Source: Chitinophagaceae bacterium (lineage in GTDB: Bacteria > Bacteroidota > Bacteroidia > Chitinophagales > Chitinophagaceae). From it: DNA of 35,768 bases. The notes under the pieces are model-generated. The model made no database searches, was not told the DNA's origin, and saw only the letters and a program-made list of their open reading frames with translations. A program made the translations under genes and the position numbers. Shown here one piece after another: positions 1 through 7,799 of the stretch. The stretch lies in contig JANWIY010000012.1 in assembly GCA_025449645.1 (NCBI GenBank), positions 1 to 35,768 on the forward strand. The letters are read 5' to 3'. How positions within the stretch are numbered: the first letter of the stretch is position 1; each line of letters starts with the position of its first letter.

Positions 1-1354
1 AAAATTTCGGATAGGTATAAAAAAGTTTTTCCGGATTGGGCAGACGAAAAATTATTTTACCCGACCGGCTATCCAGTATGTCCAGGAATGATTGTGCCAT
101 TTCATTATACTCAACGGCCGCAATCCATTTACCGTCCGGAGAAATATCCGGAGAAAAGTATTTTGATTTACTGGTTACCCTGGTATCCTTCCGGGAGTGA
201 AGGTCCAGCATACGGATTACTGAATAATCCCGCCAGCCCCAGCGCAGGTCTGGCTCATAAGCTGCATAAACTATCTGCCCGTTCCGGTACGAAAACTGGT
301 CGTCGCCGGAAACCGCGCGGTACCTGATGGGTTCTTCCTTTCGTGTAACCGGATCCAGCTGCATGTACCTCGGTGGTTTGCGATAGGAGGATTTCAGAAA
401 AACCAGGCGGCCTGAATCGATGAACTGCGGAAACGTTTCGTCGGCCGTAAAATGCGCATGCTGATGACCGTAAACTGCATTGGGATCCTGATATGCTGTC
501 GGAGGCAATTGGTCACGGAAATAAGCCAATGCATTTTCCCGGTATTGGTAATAAGAAATACCAGCATGACGATGAATGGCTTTCTGGAGCGGATAAAATA
601 ATCCCTTGAACGCAGCGGCATCCACAGCGGTTTTTCTCCAGAAATCATCGCCGTATTTCTCCCTTCCGTAAGCCACCATCATGTACCCCAGGGGATAATG
701 ATCTGGTGTATAATCCCGGAGGGAACCATTACGCAACTTCATCCAGGAATAATTTTTCCCGGCAAGCCACAAAGAAAAATACGGAGTAATAAACAAAGGA
801 AGGCGTCCGCGACCCTGCAGGCTAACCAGTGTCTCCTGGTAAACCGCATCTCCTTCCCAGAACCAGTTGGGGACCGCCAGGTTATTTGCGAGGGCCAATC
901 CCTCTTCACCAAAAAGATAATAAAAGGTCATTGAAAGCCCAACCCTGAAATTATTGAACTGCTGCACATGACGGTATTAATGAATCGCAAGGGTTTGATG
1001 CCATGGAAGGCTACCAAGTTCAAAACTATTTTGGGAAGGGGTAAGCTGAAACTCGCTGCGGAAAGGTGCAAGTTGCACATAAGCGTTGGAAACCGTGGTC
1101 AGATTATGAAAAACAATGTCAATCCGGTGTCTGCGCTGACCCAGGGTGGGCAGCGTACTATCATTTAAGGCAGAAACAAGAAAAGCCACGTCGTCTGCTT
1201 CTTTATTCAATCCATCGGGAAAAATGATCCGCGCCGGAATGATGTTGATTTGCTCCCATTTAACAGAGGGTGGAGTTCCCCCGAAGATCTGTGCTTTGGA
1301 TTCAAGGTCCGTAAAAAAAAGGAACAGCGGGAGAAGATGATAAATCCGGATCAT
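1..1354 (-). pseudogene. Secreted gluzincin-like peptidase with C-terminal WD40/TolB-like propeller; interrupted by in-frame TAA, 3' end outside window
   Basis: The frame runs from ATG at 1354 to the left edge with a single stop, TAA at 977-979 (codon 126). Residues 1 to about 21 form a signal peptide ending in SKAQ. The sequence then reads LPWHQTLAIH-stop-YRHVQQF, and the same frame continues openly for more than 320 codons. Restoring Glu at the stop gives HEYRH, an HExxH zinc motif. About 40 residues later PNWFWEGDAV supplies the expected third-ligand Glu, as in peptidase MA-like gluzincins. Further on, repeats such as YFSPDISPDGKWIA look like TolB/PD40 propeller blades. Members of this Bacteroidota family, as I know them, carry an intact HEYRH, so a GAA-to-TAA change is the simplest explanation. 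It is either a very recent pseudogene or a base-call error, since no other disruption is visible. The C-terminus lies beyond position 1. Confidence 0.8.
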
Positions 1355-1445
1355 CCGAAATGGGTTTCTGGAATGAAAATTGAAATTAACAGATAACCCT
1401 GGAAGAAAAAATTATGATAAATTCCTATAACTTCGGGTTAACGAC

Positions 1446-2978
1446 ATGAAAGTAAAGTCGCGTTTATTTTCCCTTTCTATCAACCTGGATTCCCTGATTG
1501 CTGCTGCTATCGGATTCACCATCATCCAGGTTTTTTCAAAACACAGCGGAATCGGTATATCACCGGACTCTGTAACCTATATCAGTTCAGCCAGGCATCT
1601 GCTGGAAGGGAAGGGATTCCTGGCATTCGACAATATGCCGGTGGTTGATTTTCCTGCGGGCTATCCGTTTTTCCTGGCAATTCTTTCATTTTTAACGAAG
1701 CTGGACCCGCTCCAATATGGCCAATTATTAAACGGATTTCTATTTGGAATATTGATTTACCTGTGCGGGACCGTTATGAATGGTTTTTACCATACTTCGA
1801 AATGGTATAAACGGGTTCTGCTGAGCTGTTTTGTATTCAGCGCGGCGCTGCTCGAGGTATATTCCATGTTATGGTCGGAGACACTTTTTCTGGTACTGCT
1901 TATTTTATTCAGCATTACTATGAAAAAATATCTTATGCTCCTGACGGAAAAATGGTTGTTCATCAGTGCGATCCTGGTATCGCTGGCCTGTGTTACGCGT
2001 TATGCTGCGATCGTGCTGGTGGGGATAGGCCTCTTCCTGATATTTTTTGAAGGTAAACTCTCCTGGGGCAGGCGCATCCGTCACTGCCTGTATTTTGGAT
2101 CCGTTTCCTTATTGTTGCTCGCGGTCAATCTGATCCGGAATGAAAAAATCCTGCATCTTGCAACCGGGGCACGACAGAAGAGTACAAGTTCCCTGCTGAA
2201 AAACATGGAATATTTTGGCGGAGTCCTTAGCGATTGGCTTTCAATAAACAGAATACCCTGGCTTTCCGTTTTCATGACATGCGCGGTTCTGTTCATTTTC
2301 CTGGTGGCCATGCTATGGTGCTATTTCAGGAGAAAAAAACGGCGCCGTTATGAATATATTCTCGCAGCAACGGGCCTTTTTTATTGTCTTTTCATGCTGG
2401 TTTCAGCAACTATTTCACGATACGAACAATTTACGAGTCGCCTGCTGGCGCCGATGTTTATTCCCCTGCTCTGTAGCATGAGTTTCTGGCTGCCATCCCT
2501 TCTTGCAAGAAAAAAGAAGCCGGTCAAATTCATATATCTCGGCATTTCCATGTGCGTTGCAGGATTTTTCCAGTATATTCAATTATCTGAAGCTTACGAG
2601 ACTTATGACGGCGTTAAAGATGCGGGCATTCCGGGATACACCGAAGATCCGCTTCCCCAGTCGGAGATCGTCCGGTTCATTGAACAATATAAACCACAAT
2701 TCAAGCCGGGCTACCAGATCTATTCCAATGCAGGAGACGCTTTTTATTTTTTTACGGGGCTTTCAGCGAAACTGCTGCCCCAGCGGGTGTTTCCTGATCA
2801 GATCAGGAAATATTACCTTGGGAAAAATGATTACCTGATCTGGTTTAATGACGTTGATAATCCTGACTTAATAGATGAAAAATCGGCCGTGCAGAATAAA
2901 AGTATGGTCCTGATCAGGAAATTTCCCACAGGGGACGTATTTGTAACTCCGGATTCCGCTTTATCACCAATCCATTAA
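1446..2978 (+). CDS. Predicted GT-C fold membrane glycosyltransferase (ArnT/PMT-like)
   Basis: This 510-residue polytopic membrane protein has about ten hydrophobic segments, the first near residues 15-32. The loop after the first helix contains SPDSVTYISSARHLLEGKG, which resembles the acidic first periplasmic loop of GT-C enzymes such as ArnT and PMT. These use a polyprenyl-phosphate sugar donor and act on the outer face of the inner membrane. The last roughly 110 residues are soluble and probably periplasmic. The substrate cannot be read from the sequence. The gene diverges from the peptidase gene and is convergent with the DUF1080 gene, with only 10 bp between stop codons. ATG at 1446 is the only good start. 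Confidence 0.7.
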   Translation: MKVKSRLFSLSINLDSLIAAAIGFTIIQVFSKHSGIGISPDSVTYISSARHLLEGKGFLAFDNMPVVDFPAGYPFFLAILSFLTKLDPLQYGQLLNGFLFGILIYLCGTVMNGFYHTSKWYKRVLLSCFVFSAALLEVYSMLWSETLFLVLLILFSITMKKYLMLLTEKWLFISAILVSLACVTRYAAIVLVGIGLFLIFFEGKLSWGRRIRHCLYFGSVSLLLLAVNLIRNEKILHLATGARQKSTSSLLKNMEYFGGVLSDWLSINRIPWLSVFMTCAVLFIFLVAMLWCYFRRKKRRRYEYILAATGLFYCLFMLVSATISRYEQFTSRLLAPMFIPLLCSMSFWLPSLLARKKKPVKFIYLGISMCVAGFFQYIQLSEAYETYDGVKDAGIPGYTEDPLPQSEIVRFIEQYKPQFKPGYQIYSNAGDAFYFFTGLSAKLLPQRVFPDQIRKYYLGKNDYLIWFNDVDNPDLIDEKSAVQNKSMVLIRKFPTGDVFVTPDSALSPIH

Positions 2979-2988
2979 GGAAGAAAAC

Positions 2989-3792
2989 TTATAATGGCCG
3001 CAGCCAGATGTTCCGGTAACTAATGGGCTCGCTCTTGTCACCATGGGCCTGCAGCTTGATTGGAGCCGGTCCGTGTTTTTTATAAAAGGGTTTGCCTATG
3101 TATAAGGTCTGTCCTTTTAATTCAAAGTTATTTTGCACCAATACCCCGTTCAGGAATACGGTTACGCGAGCGGGGGATTCAAGCGTTCCGTCTTCTTTAA
3201 ACCTTGGAGCCGTCCAAACAACATCATAAGACTGCCATTCTCCGGGTTTCCGGCATGGATTTACGAGTGGAATACCCTGTTTGTAAATGCTGCCGGCCTG
3301 TCCGTTTACATAGGTTGTATTATTATAACTGTCAAGCACCTGCAATTCATATCCCTGGTCCCCCTCATTTCCGACACAAGCCAGGAAAATACCGCTGTTC
3401 CCGCGAGCCTGTCCGGAACCGGTGATATTTTCAGGAATACGATATTCCGCGTGAAGCTGATAATCGGTAAATGACTGCCGGGTGACAATACCGCCGGCAT
3501 GCTTGTCTACCGTGGCAATTCCGTCTTCCACTTTCCATCCGGCCTTCCTGGCTGTATCCGTTCCTTCGGCTCTCCACTGATCCAGGTTTTTTCCGTCAAA
3601 TAATACGATTGCGTCTGAAGGCGGTTGCCCAACTGTATTGCCAGGAGTTACAATGTTCGGAACAGGCGTGTATACTTCTGTGAGCTTGGGATCTCCCTGT
3701 TGATTTTGCGCGTGGATTAAGGAATTCATAGAAAAAAGAAAAAGCAATAAGGTAAAAAATTTTCTGGAGACTAGTGGAGCAATGGTATGCAT
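2989..3792 (-). CDS. Secreted DUF1080 protein (3-keto-disaccharide hydrolase family)
   Basis: A 267-residue exported protein. Residues 1 to about 28 are a signal peptide ending LIHAQ. The rest is one DUF1080 (concanavalin-like jelly roll) domain with the family hallmarks LFDGKNLDQWR, RGNSGIFLA, YELQVLDSYNN and the closing PISYRNIWLRPL. Related proteins hydrolyse 3-keto-glycosides made by FAD- or NAD-dependent glycoside 3-dehydrogenases, and many other members are uncharacterised. The reading frame can be extended two codons to a TTG at 3798, but ATG at 3792 gives a normal signal peptide. A GMC oxidoreductase that could act in the same pathway lies 15 kb away, which is only a weak link. Confidence 0.88.
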   Translation of the reverse strand: MHTIAPLVSRKFFTLLLFLFSMNSLIHAQNQQGDPKLTEVYTPVPNIVTPGNTVGQPPSDAIVLFDGKNLDQWRAEGTDTARKAGWKVEDGIATVDKHAGGIVTRQSFTDYQLHAEYRIPENITGSGQARGNSGIFLACVGNEGDQGYELQVLDSYNNTTYVNGQAGSIYKQGIPLVNPCRKPGEWQSYDVVWTAPRFKEDGTLESPARVTVFLNGVLVQNNFELKGQTLYIGKPFYKKHGPAPIKLQAHGDKSEPISYRNIWLRPL

Positions 3793-3878
3793 GTTCAATC
3801 TTTTAAATTGAATTCAAGTTAGCATAAATCCAAGAGAAGGTTATTATGTTTTTCGCAATAAGGAATGGGACACCGCTT

Positions 3879-4796
3879 TTACTGTTCAATATTCACTTCG
3901 TGTGCGTACTGACGTTTGAGGGAATCCTTAATACGAATTGTATCCTTTGAAAGGGCTGGAAATTGGAAGTAGACCTTGAAAAAGCTGGAGTCTTTTTGAA
4001 ACAGGTAGGCTTTGAGATCAAAAGAGATCAGCTGCCGGTATCTTCTTAGTGCATGCGATTTATTGGGCGTTGCGAGAATTACGAACTTATAATCGGTAGA
4101 ATCTTTACCTGCTGCGTTGTGATGCGCAGAATCCAGCCTGACCATTTTGGCTGAATCACTCTGAAGATTTTTAGTCACCGTGTCCGCAGCCGGTGCGCTG
4201 ACCGGCGCAGTATTTGCCTCCAGATTATTTGCGGGCACGGGAGAGGCTTTTTTATACATCAGGTAACCGCCCCAGCCAACGATGATGAGTGCAGCGATAA
4301 TCGCGACGCCCCTCAGCAGGTTACGGTTTTGCGGGAGCTGCAAAGAGGAGACTGGCGGATCGGACTCCTGTCTTTTTTTTCTTGCGTGATCAGCAGAACC
4401 CGGAGGATGATTTTCTCTCATCAACGTATGTTCCGCGGGCGAGAAATCAAAATTTCCGGCTTTGTTTTTCGTAATTGTTCCAATGCCTTCCAGGTAAAAT
4501 GGTTTTCCTATATTCAACATTTCCATGCCGAGGTTCAGATAAGATTCCAGATCGGAAATGGCCAGGGGCTTAATTTTACCAGTATTTTCGCATATGTATG
4601 TTATCAGTTCTTTATCCGCTGCAACAATATGTGCATTTTGAAATTGTACTGCATTAGGCAAGGAGAGCAAGGCGTGATCATCCTCCTCGGGCAGCACGAT
4701 GGATTTGTCAAGCGTAAAAATGCCCACACCTGGCAGCGCAAGCCTTCTGTTTTTGTATAGAAACTGTACTAATAGAAGAGGTATCTTCAAAGCCAA
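3879..4796 (-). CDS. HU-CCDC81 / SPOR-like membrane protein
   Basis: A 305-residue protein. Residues 1-125 match the paired bacterial HU-CCDC81 domains, with LALPGVGIFTL near residue 21 and PFYLEGIGTITKNKAGNFDF near residue 98. A Lys/Arg-rich stretch follows, then one membrane helix at about 163-181 (VAIIAALIIVGWGGYLMYKK). After that comes an Ala/Ser/Asp linker and a C-terminal SPOR-like module (YKFVILATPNKSHALRRYRQ). HU folds bind DNA or act as structural modules and SPOR domains bind denuded peptidoglycan, so the protein may tie the cell interior to the wall. In-frame TAA lies five codons upstream and no early ATG exists, so translation must begin at TTG 4796 or TTG 4790. The gene diverges from the 110-residue membrane protein. 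Confidence 0.82.
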   Translation of the reverse strand: MALKIPLLLVQFLYKNRRLALPGVGIFTLDKSIVLPEEDDHALLSLPNAVQFQNAHIVAADKELITYICENTGKIKPLAISDLESYLNLGMEMLNIGKPFYLEGIGTITKNKAGNFDFSPAEHTLMRENHPPGSADHARKKRQESDPPVSSLQLPQNRNLLRGVAIIAALIIVGWGGYLMYKKASPVPANNLEANTAPVSAPAADTVTKNLQSDSAKMVRLDSAHHNAAGKDSTDYKFVILATPNKSHALRRYRQLISFDLKAYLFQKDSSFFKVYFQFPALSKDTIRIKDSLKRQYAHEVNIEQ

Positions 4797-4957
4797 AGGA
4801 TTCAGATTTTAAAAGTAAATAAACGAACGCGAATTAGCATAAATAATTATATGAAAATTAAAATAAAATATTGAGAACTAGCAATATATCTATATAAACC
4901 TCAATTTTTGTTCCAGATTCGGACAGCGGTAAATCCGGGTTTAAATCAGATTTGATT

Positions 4958-5290
4958 ATGCTAAGTGAAGAAGAAGAGGCTTTTATTGAATACTGGAAAG
5001 CCAACCGGGAACGGCAAAAAAAGACCATATATCAATTTATTGTCGGGATTCCCGTTGCCCTTTTATTTGTGATTCCTATTGCCATTAATGTTTTTTCAGG
5101 CTGGTACAAAAGGGCTGCCATGATGATGCATACCGGTAGTTTTAACCCCGGGGTGCTCCTACTTGCCCTTTTGCTGATAACAGTGTTTATAGCCATTTTT
5201 TCCAGAAAATTCCGCTGGGACCAGAACGAACAGCGATATATAGAACTTTTAGCCAAAAAAGAAAAACAGGCTTCTGCTGAAAAAAAATAA
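4958..5290 (+). CDS. Small two-helix membrane protein, function unknown
   Basis: A 110-residue protein with an acidic N-terminus (MLSEEEEAFIEYWKANRER), two hydrophobic helices at about residues 23-44 and 65-84, and a basic C-terminal tail (LAKKEKQASAEKK). The pattern is typical of conserved but uncharacterised Bacteroidota inner-membrane proteins. A TTG two codons upstream (4952) is possible, but ATG at 4958 gives the cleaner start. A hairpin with a U-rich tail overlaps the stop codon, so the gene is probably monocistronic. Confidence 0.72.
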   Translation: MLSEEEEAFIEYWKANRERQKKTIYQFIVGIPVALLFVIPIAINVFSGWYKRAAMMMHTGSFNPGVLLLALLLITVFIAIFSRKFRWDQNEQRYIELLAKKEKQASAEKK

Positions 5291-5311
5291 ACGCTTGCAG
5301 CGTTTTCTTTT
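5289..5311 (+). terminator. Probable intrinsic terminator after the small membrane protein gene
   Basis: A six-base-pair stem (AAACGC at 5289-5294 with GCGTTT at 5300-5305) encloses a five-base loop and runs into TTTCTTTT. The left arm overlaps the TAA stop at 5288-5290. The stem is short but the U-tract supports a terminator. Confidence 0.5.
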
Positions 5312-5394
5312 CATGCCTTGTCTTTCTAATGCATGCAAGTAATTGTATTGCTTGCCGTAACCATCGACTACCTGCAAGACGGACCCTGAACTGA

Positions 5395-5422
5395 TTGTTC
5401 GGGGTTTTTTATTGTACTTTTG
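5395..5422 (+). promoter_or_regulatory. Bacteroidota-type promoter for serine ammonia-lyase
   Basis: TTG at 5395-5397, a 17-bp spacer and TACTTTTG at 5415-5422 match the TTG-N17..23-TAnnTTTG pattern exactly. Transcription would start near 5427-5430. This puts the upstream TTG at 5420 inside the promoter and favours TTG 5438 as the start of translation. Confidence 0.6.
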
Positions 5423-5437
5423 GGCAAAGTCCTCTTC

Positions 5438-6862
5438 TTGTCTTACGAGCCCATATCGGTTTTCGACATTTTTAAGATTGGGGTCGGGCCCTCGAGTTCT
5501 CACACCCTGGGTCCCTGGCGGGCGGCCCAGTCCTTTATCCGTTCATTGGACAGTAAAGGCCTCCTGTCCGATCTGAAGCGCATACAGGTATTGCTTTATG
5601 GCTCTCTGGCCAAAACGGGAAAGGGGCATGGGACCGATATCGCTGTTGAGCTTGGGCTATCCGGGTATGACCCGGTCAAGATTGATACTTCTACAATTCC
5701 CGGTATCGTGGACTCAATCAGAGAGGAAAAGACCATTCGGCCTTCCCCTGGTATGCAAATTCCATTTGATCCGCAGACTGATATAGAATTCCTGGTGATG
5801 GAGTCTCTTCCCCATCACCCCAACGCGTTGACCTTTCTTGCGGATTTTAAGATTTCTGAACCGCTTGCAGAAACCTACTATTCAATTGGCGGCGGTTTTA
5901 TTGAAAAAGAAGGGCATGTGCATGTTGCCGCCTCAGCTTCACAACTTCCTTTTCCGATAGATTCGGCAGGTGATCTCCTGCATTGGTGCAGGAAGACGGG
6001 CATGGCAATCCATGAGGTGGTCATGGAGAATGAATGTGTATGGCGGGAGGAGCAGGCTGTAAAAAGTGACTTGCTGAATCTTTGGCGGGTGATGAAGGAA
6101 TGTATGTATAAAGGCTGCCATTCCGAGGGAACGCTTCCCGGAGGCCTGCTGGTACGCCGCCGGGCCGCAGGGTTGAATAAGATATTGATTGATGGAAGGT
6201 CCTATAACAACTATGAAGAATGGGTAGAAGCGATCCGCAGGGGCGGAAAGGATTTCAAATATATCCTTGACTGGGTGAGCTGTTTTGCACTGGCTGTAAA
6301 CGAAGAGAATGCTTCTTTCGGTAAGGTAGTCACAGCGCCCACGAATGGAGCTGCCGGTGTAATCCCTGCGGTTTTACAATATTTCATCTGTTTCTGCGGG
6401 AGCACAGATGAAATGATTGTTGATTTTCTACTCACTGCGGGAGAAATCGGAAGCATATTTAAGAAAGGAGCAACCCTTTCAGCAGCCATGGGAGGCTGCC
6501 AGGCTGAGATAGGTGTATCCTCGGCAATGGCTGCGGCGGCTCTTACTGAAGCACTCGGGGGAATTCAGAGACAAACCCTGATGGCAGCCGAGATTGCCAT
6601 GGAGCATCACCTCGGACTTACCTGCGATCCCATCGGAGGGCTTGTACAGATTCCCTGCATTGAACGTAACACGATGGGTGCGATCAAAGCCATTACCGCT
6701 TCACAGCTGGCACTTCAGAGCAAGCCGGATTTTGCAAAGGTTTCCCTGGATGCAGTAATCCGGACCATGTGGGATACAGCACTCGACATGAATAGTAAAT
6801 ACAAAGAAACAGCCGACGGCGGACTGGCCGTGCATATTCCGATTAGTTTGAGCGAATGCTGA
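5438..6862 (+). CDS. sdaA: L-serine ammonia-lyase, single-chain [4Fe-4S] type
   Basis: A 474-residue enzyme converting L-serine to pyruvate and ammonia. The N-terminal beta domain begins [20 protein letters not shown]. The C-terminal alpha domain carries [17 protein letters not shown] and three cysteines, C354 (GGCQAE), C396 (LTCDP) and C407 (IPCIER). Their spacing of 42 and 11 equals that of the iron-sulfur ligands of the Legionella enzyme. Both domains are fused in one chain, unlike the split sdaAA/sdaAB of Bacillus. No ATG precedes the conserved start; TTG 5438 gives the expected five-residue lead ([10 protein letters not shown]) and sits just after the promoter. The GNAT gene follows 38 bp downstream and may be cotranscribed. 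Confidence 0.93.
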   Translation: MSYEPISVFDIFKIGVGPSSSHTLGPWRAAQSFIRSLDSKGLLSDLKRIQVLLYGSLAKTGKGHGTDIAVELGLSGYDPVKIDTSTIPGIVDSIREEKTIRPSPGMQIPFDPQTDIEFLVMESLPHHPNALTFLADFKISEPLAETYYSIGGGFIEKEGHVHVAASASQLPFPIDSAGDLLHWCRKTGMAIHEVVMENECVWREEQAVKSDLLNLWRVMKECMYKGCHSEGTLPGGLLVRRRAAGLNKILIDGRSYNNYEEWVEAIRRGGKDFKYILDWVSCFALAVNEENASFGKVVTAPTNGAAGVIPAVLQYFICFCGSTDEMIVDFLLTAGEIGSIFKKGATLSAAMGGCQAEIGVSSAMAAAALTEALGGIQRQTLMAAEIAMEHHLGLTCDPIGGLVQIPCIERNTMGAIKAITASQLALQSKPDFAKVSLDAVIRTMWDTALDMNSKYKETADGGLAVHIPISLSEC

Positions 6863-6900
6863 TGGGAGACGTATGCCTTTGCTCTCAAGTTTATATTTTC

Positions 6901-7413
6901 ATGCTTAAAAATACTTCGATCAGGGTTGCAGACAAAAAGGATCTGGAAACTGTTCAATCACTTGCGCAAAGAATCTGGCCGCGGGCATATAGTTCCATAC
7001 TCGGTCCGGGACAGATTGATTATATGCTGAAGCTGATTTACAGCATTGAGTCGCTCACCCTTCAATTCGAAGAACAGCATCAGGTATTCCTGATTCTTTA
7101 TCATGAATCGAATCCTTGCGGATTTGCATCCTATTCAGCATATGATGAAGGGGAAAGGTGGAAGCTTCATAAAATTTATGTTGATCCTGTCCTGCAGGGA
7201 AAAGGTCTGGGTAAGTTCCTGTTAAACGAAGTTATTACCCGCGTAAAAATCGCCGGGGGAAAGTTCTTGTTACTGAATGTGAACCGACACAATAAGGCCA
7301 GAAACTTTTATGAAACGCAGGGATTCCATGTAACCGGAGAAGAGGATATCGATATTGGTGAGGGGTATTTTATGAATGATTTTGTAATGGAGATCTGTTT
7401 GGTTGATGGTTGA
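6901..7413 (+). CDS. GNAT family N-acetyltransferase
   Basis: A 170-residue single-domain acetyltransferase. The acetyl-CoA pyrophosphate-binding motif is VDPVLQGKGLGKFLL at about residues 97-111, followed by LLLNVNRHNKARNFYETQGF, the usual beta5/alpha4 region. The acceptor is unknown. A longer frame from ATG 6856 would overlap the end of sdaA; ATG 6901 begins directly before the conserved IRVADKKDLETV and is preferred. The last codons (Val-Asp-Gly-stop) lie inside inverted repeat copy A, so the C-terminus is partly repeat-derived. Confidence 0.85.
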   Translation: MLKNTSIRVADKKDLETVQSLAQRIWPRAYSSILGPGQIDYMLKLIYSIESLTLQFEEQHQVFLILYHESNPCGFASYSAYDEGERWKLHKIYVDPVLQGKGLGKFLLNEVITRVKIAGGKFLLLNVNRHNKARNFYETQGFHVTGEEDIDIGEGYFMNDFVMEICLVDG

Positions 7414-7442
7414 TAGTTGATCGTTGATATATCAACCATCAT
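7401..7442. repeat. TTGATGGTTGAT-family inverted repeat, copy A
   Basis: Arms 7404-7415 (TGATGGTTGATA) and 7430-7441 (TATCAACCATCA) are perfect 12-bp complements around a 14-base loop. A second fold is possible from the 14-bp palindrome GTTGATATATCAAC at 7423-7436. The element begins inside the GNAT gene and lies between it and the convergent small membrane protein gene, so it could act as a two-way terminator. Confidence 0.75.
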
Positions 7443-7455
7443 CCAATTTGCAGGT

Positions 7456-7734
7456 TCATTTGAATAATAAGATTAATTGAATGGCCAGAAAACCGCCATT
7501 GAGATAAACCAATGCGCGGGGAATTTCATTGAGCGGTTTGTTATTTAACTTTCTTATCAATAACCATACATTCACAACCATGTTAAAAATAAAAGAAAGA
7601 AAAAACCCCATTACAATGAGCAGTGACGCGAGGCCGGCATTAATGGGATGCCGCATCCAAAGGATTGCGATGGCGAGAAGAAAACACAGGTTACAAATAA
7701 AAGCCGAACGGTTCAACATCCTGAGCAGAGCCAT
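7456..7734 (-). CDS. Small membrane protein, function unknown
   Basis: A 92-residue protein with three hydrophobic segments (about residues 10-26, 32-58 and 75-91) and the soluble motif RKLNNKPLNEIPRALVYLNG between the last two. Similar three-helix proteins of about 90 residues occur in Bacteroidota without known function. The opposite-strand frame across this region is less protein-like. It is convergent with the GNAT gene, and its ATG lies 65 bp from the YfhO start on the other strand, so the two may share a divergent control region. Confidence 0.7.
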   Translation of the reverse strand: MALLRMLNRSAFICNLCFLLAIAILWMRHPINAGLASLLIVMGFFLSFIFNMVVNVWLLIRKLNNKPLNEIPRALVYLNGGFLAIQLILLFK

Positions 7735-7799
7735 GGTTCAAAAATCTAAATTTCTGCTTAAAATACCATTATTTTGTGGGATTAATCATTTTGAACTGT

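Noticed and set aside
394-648. 84-codon minus-strand ORF inside the peptidase gene
   Set aside because: It is out of frame with the long peptidase reading frame, which gives clear family-like sequence across the same bases.
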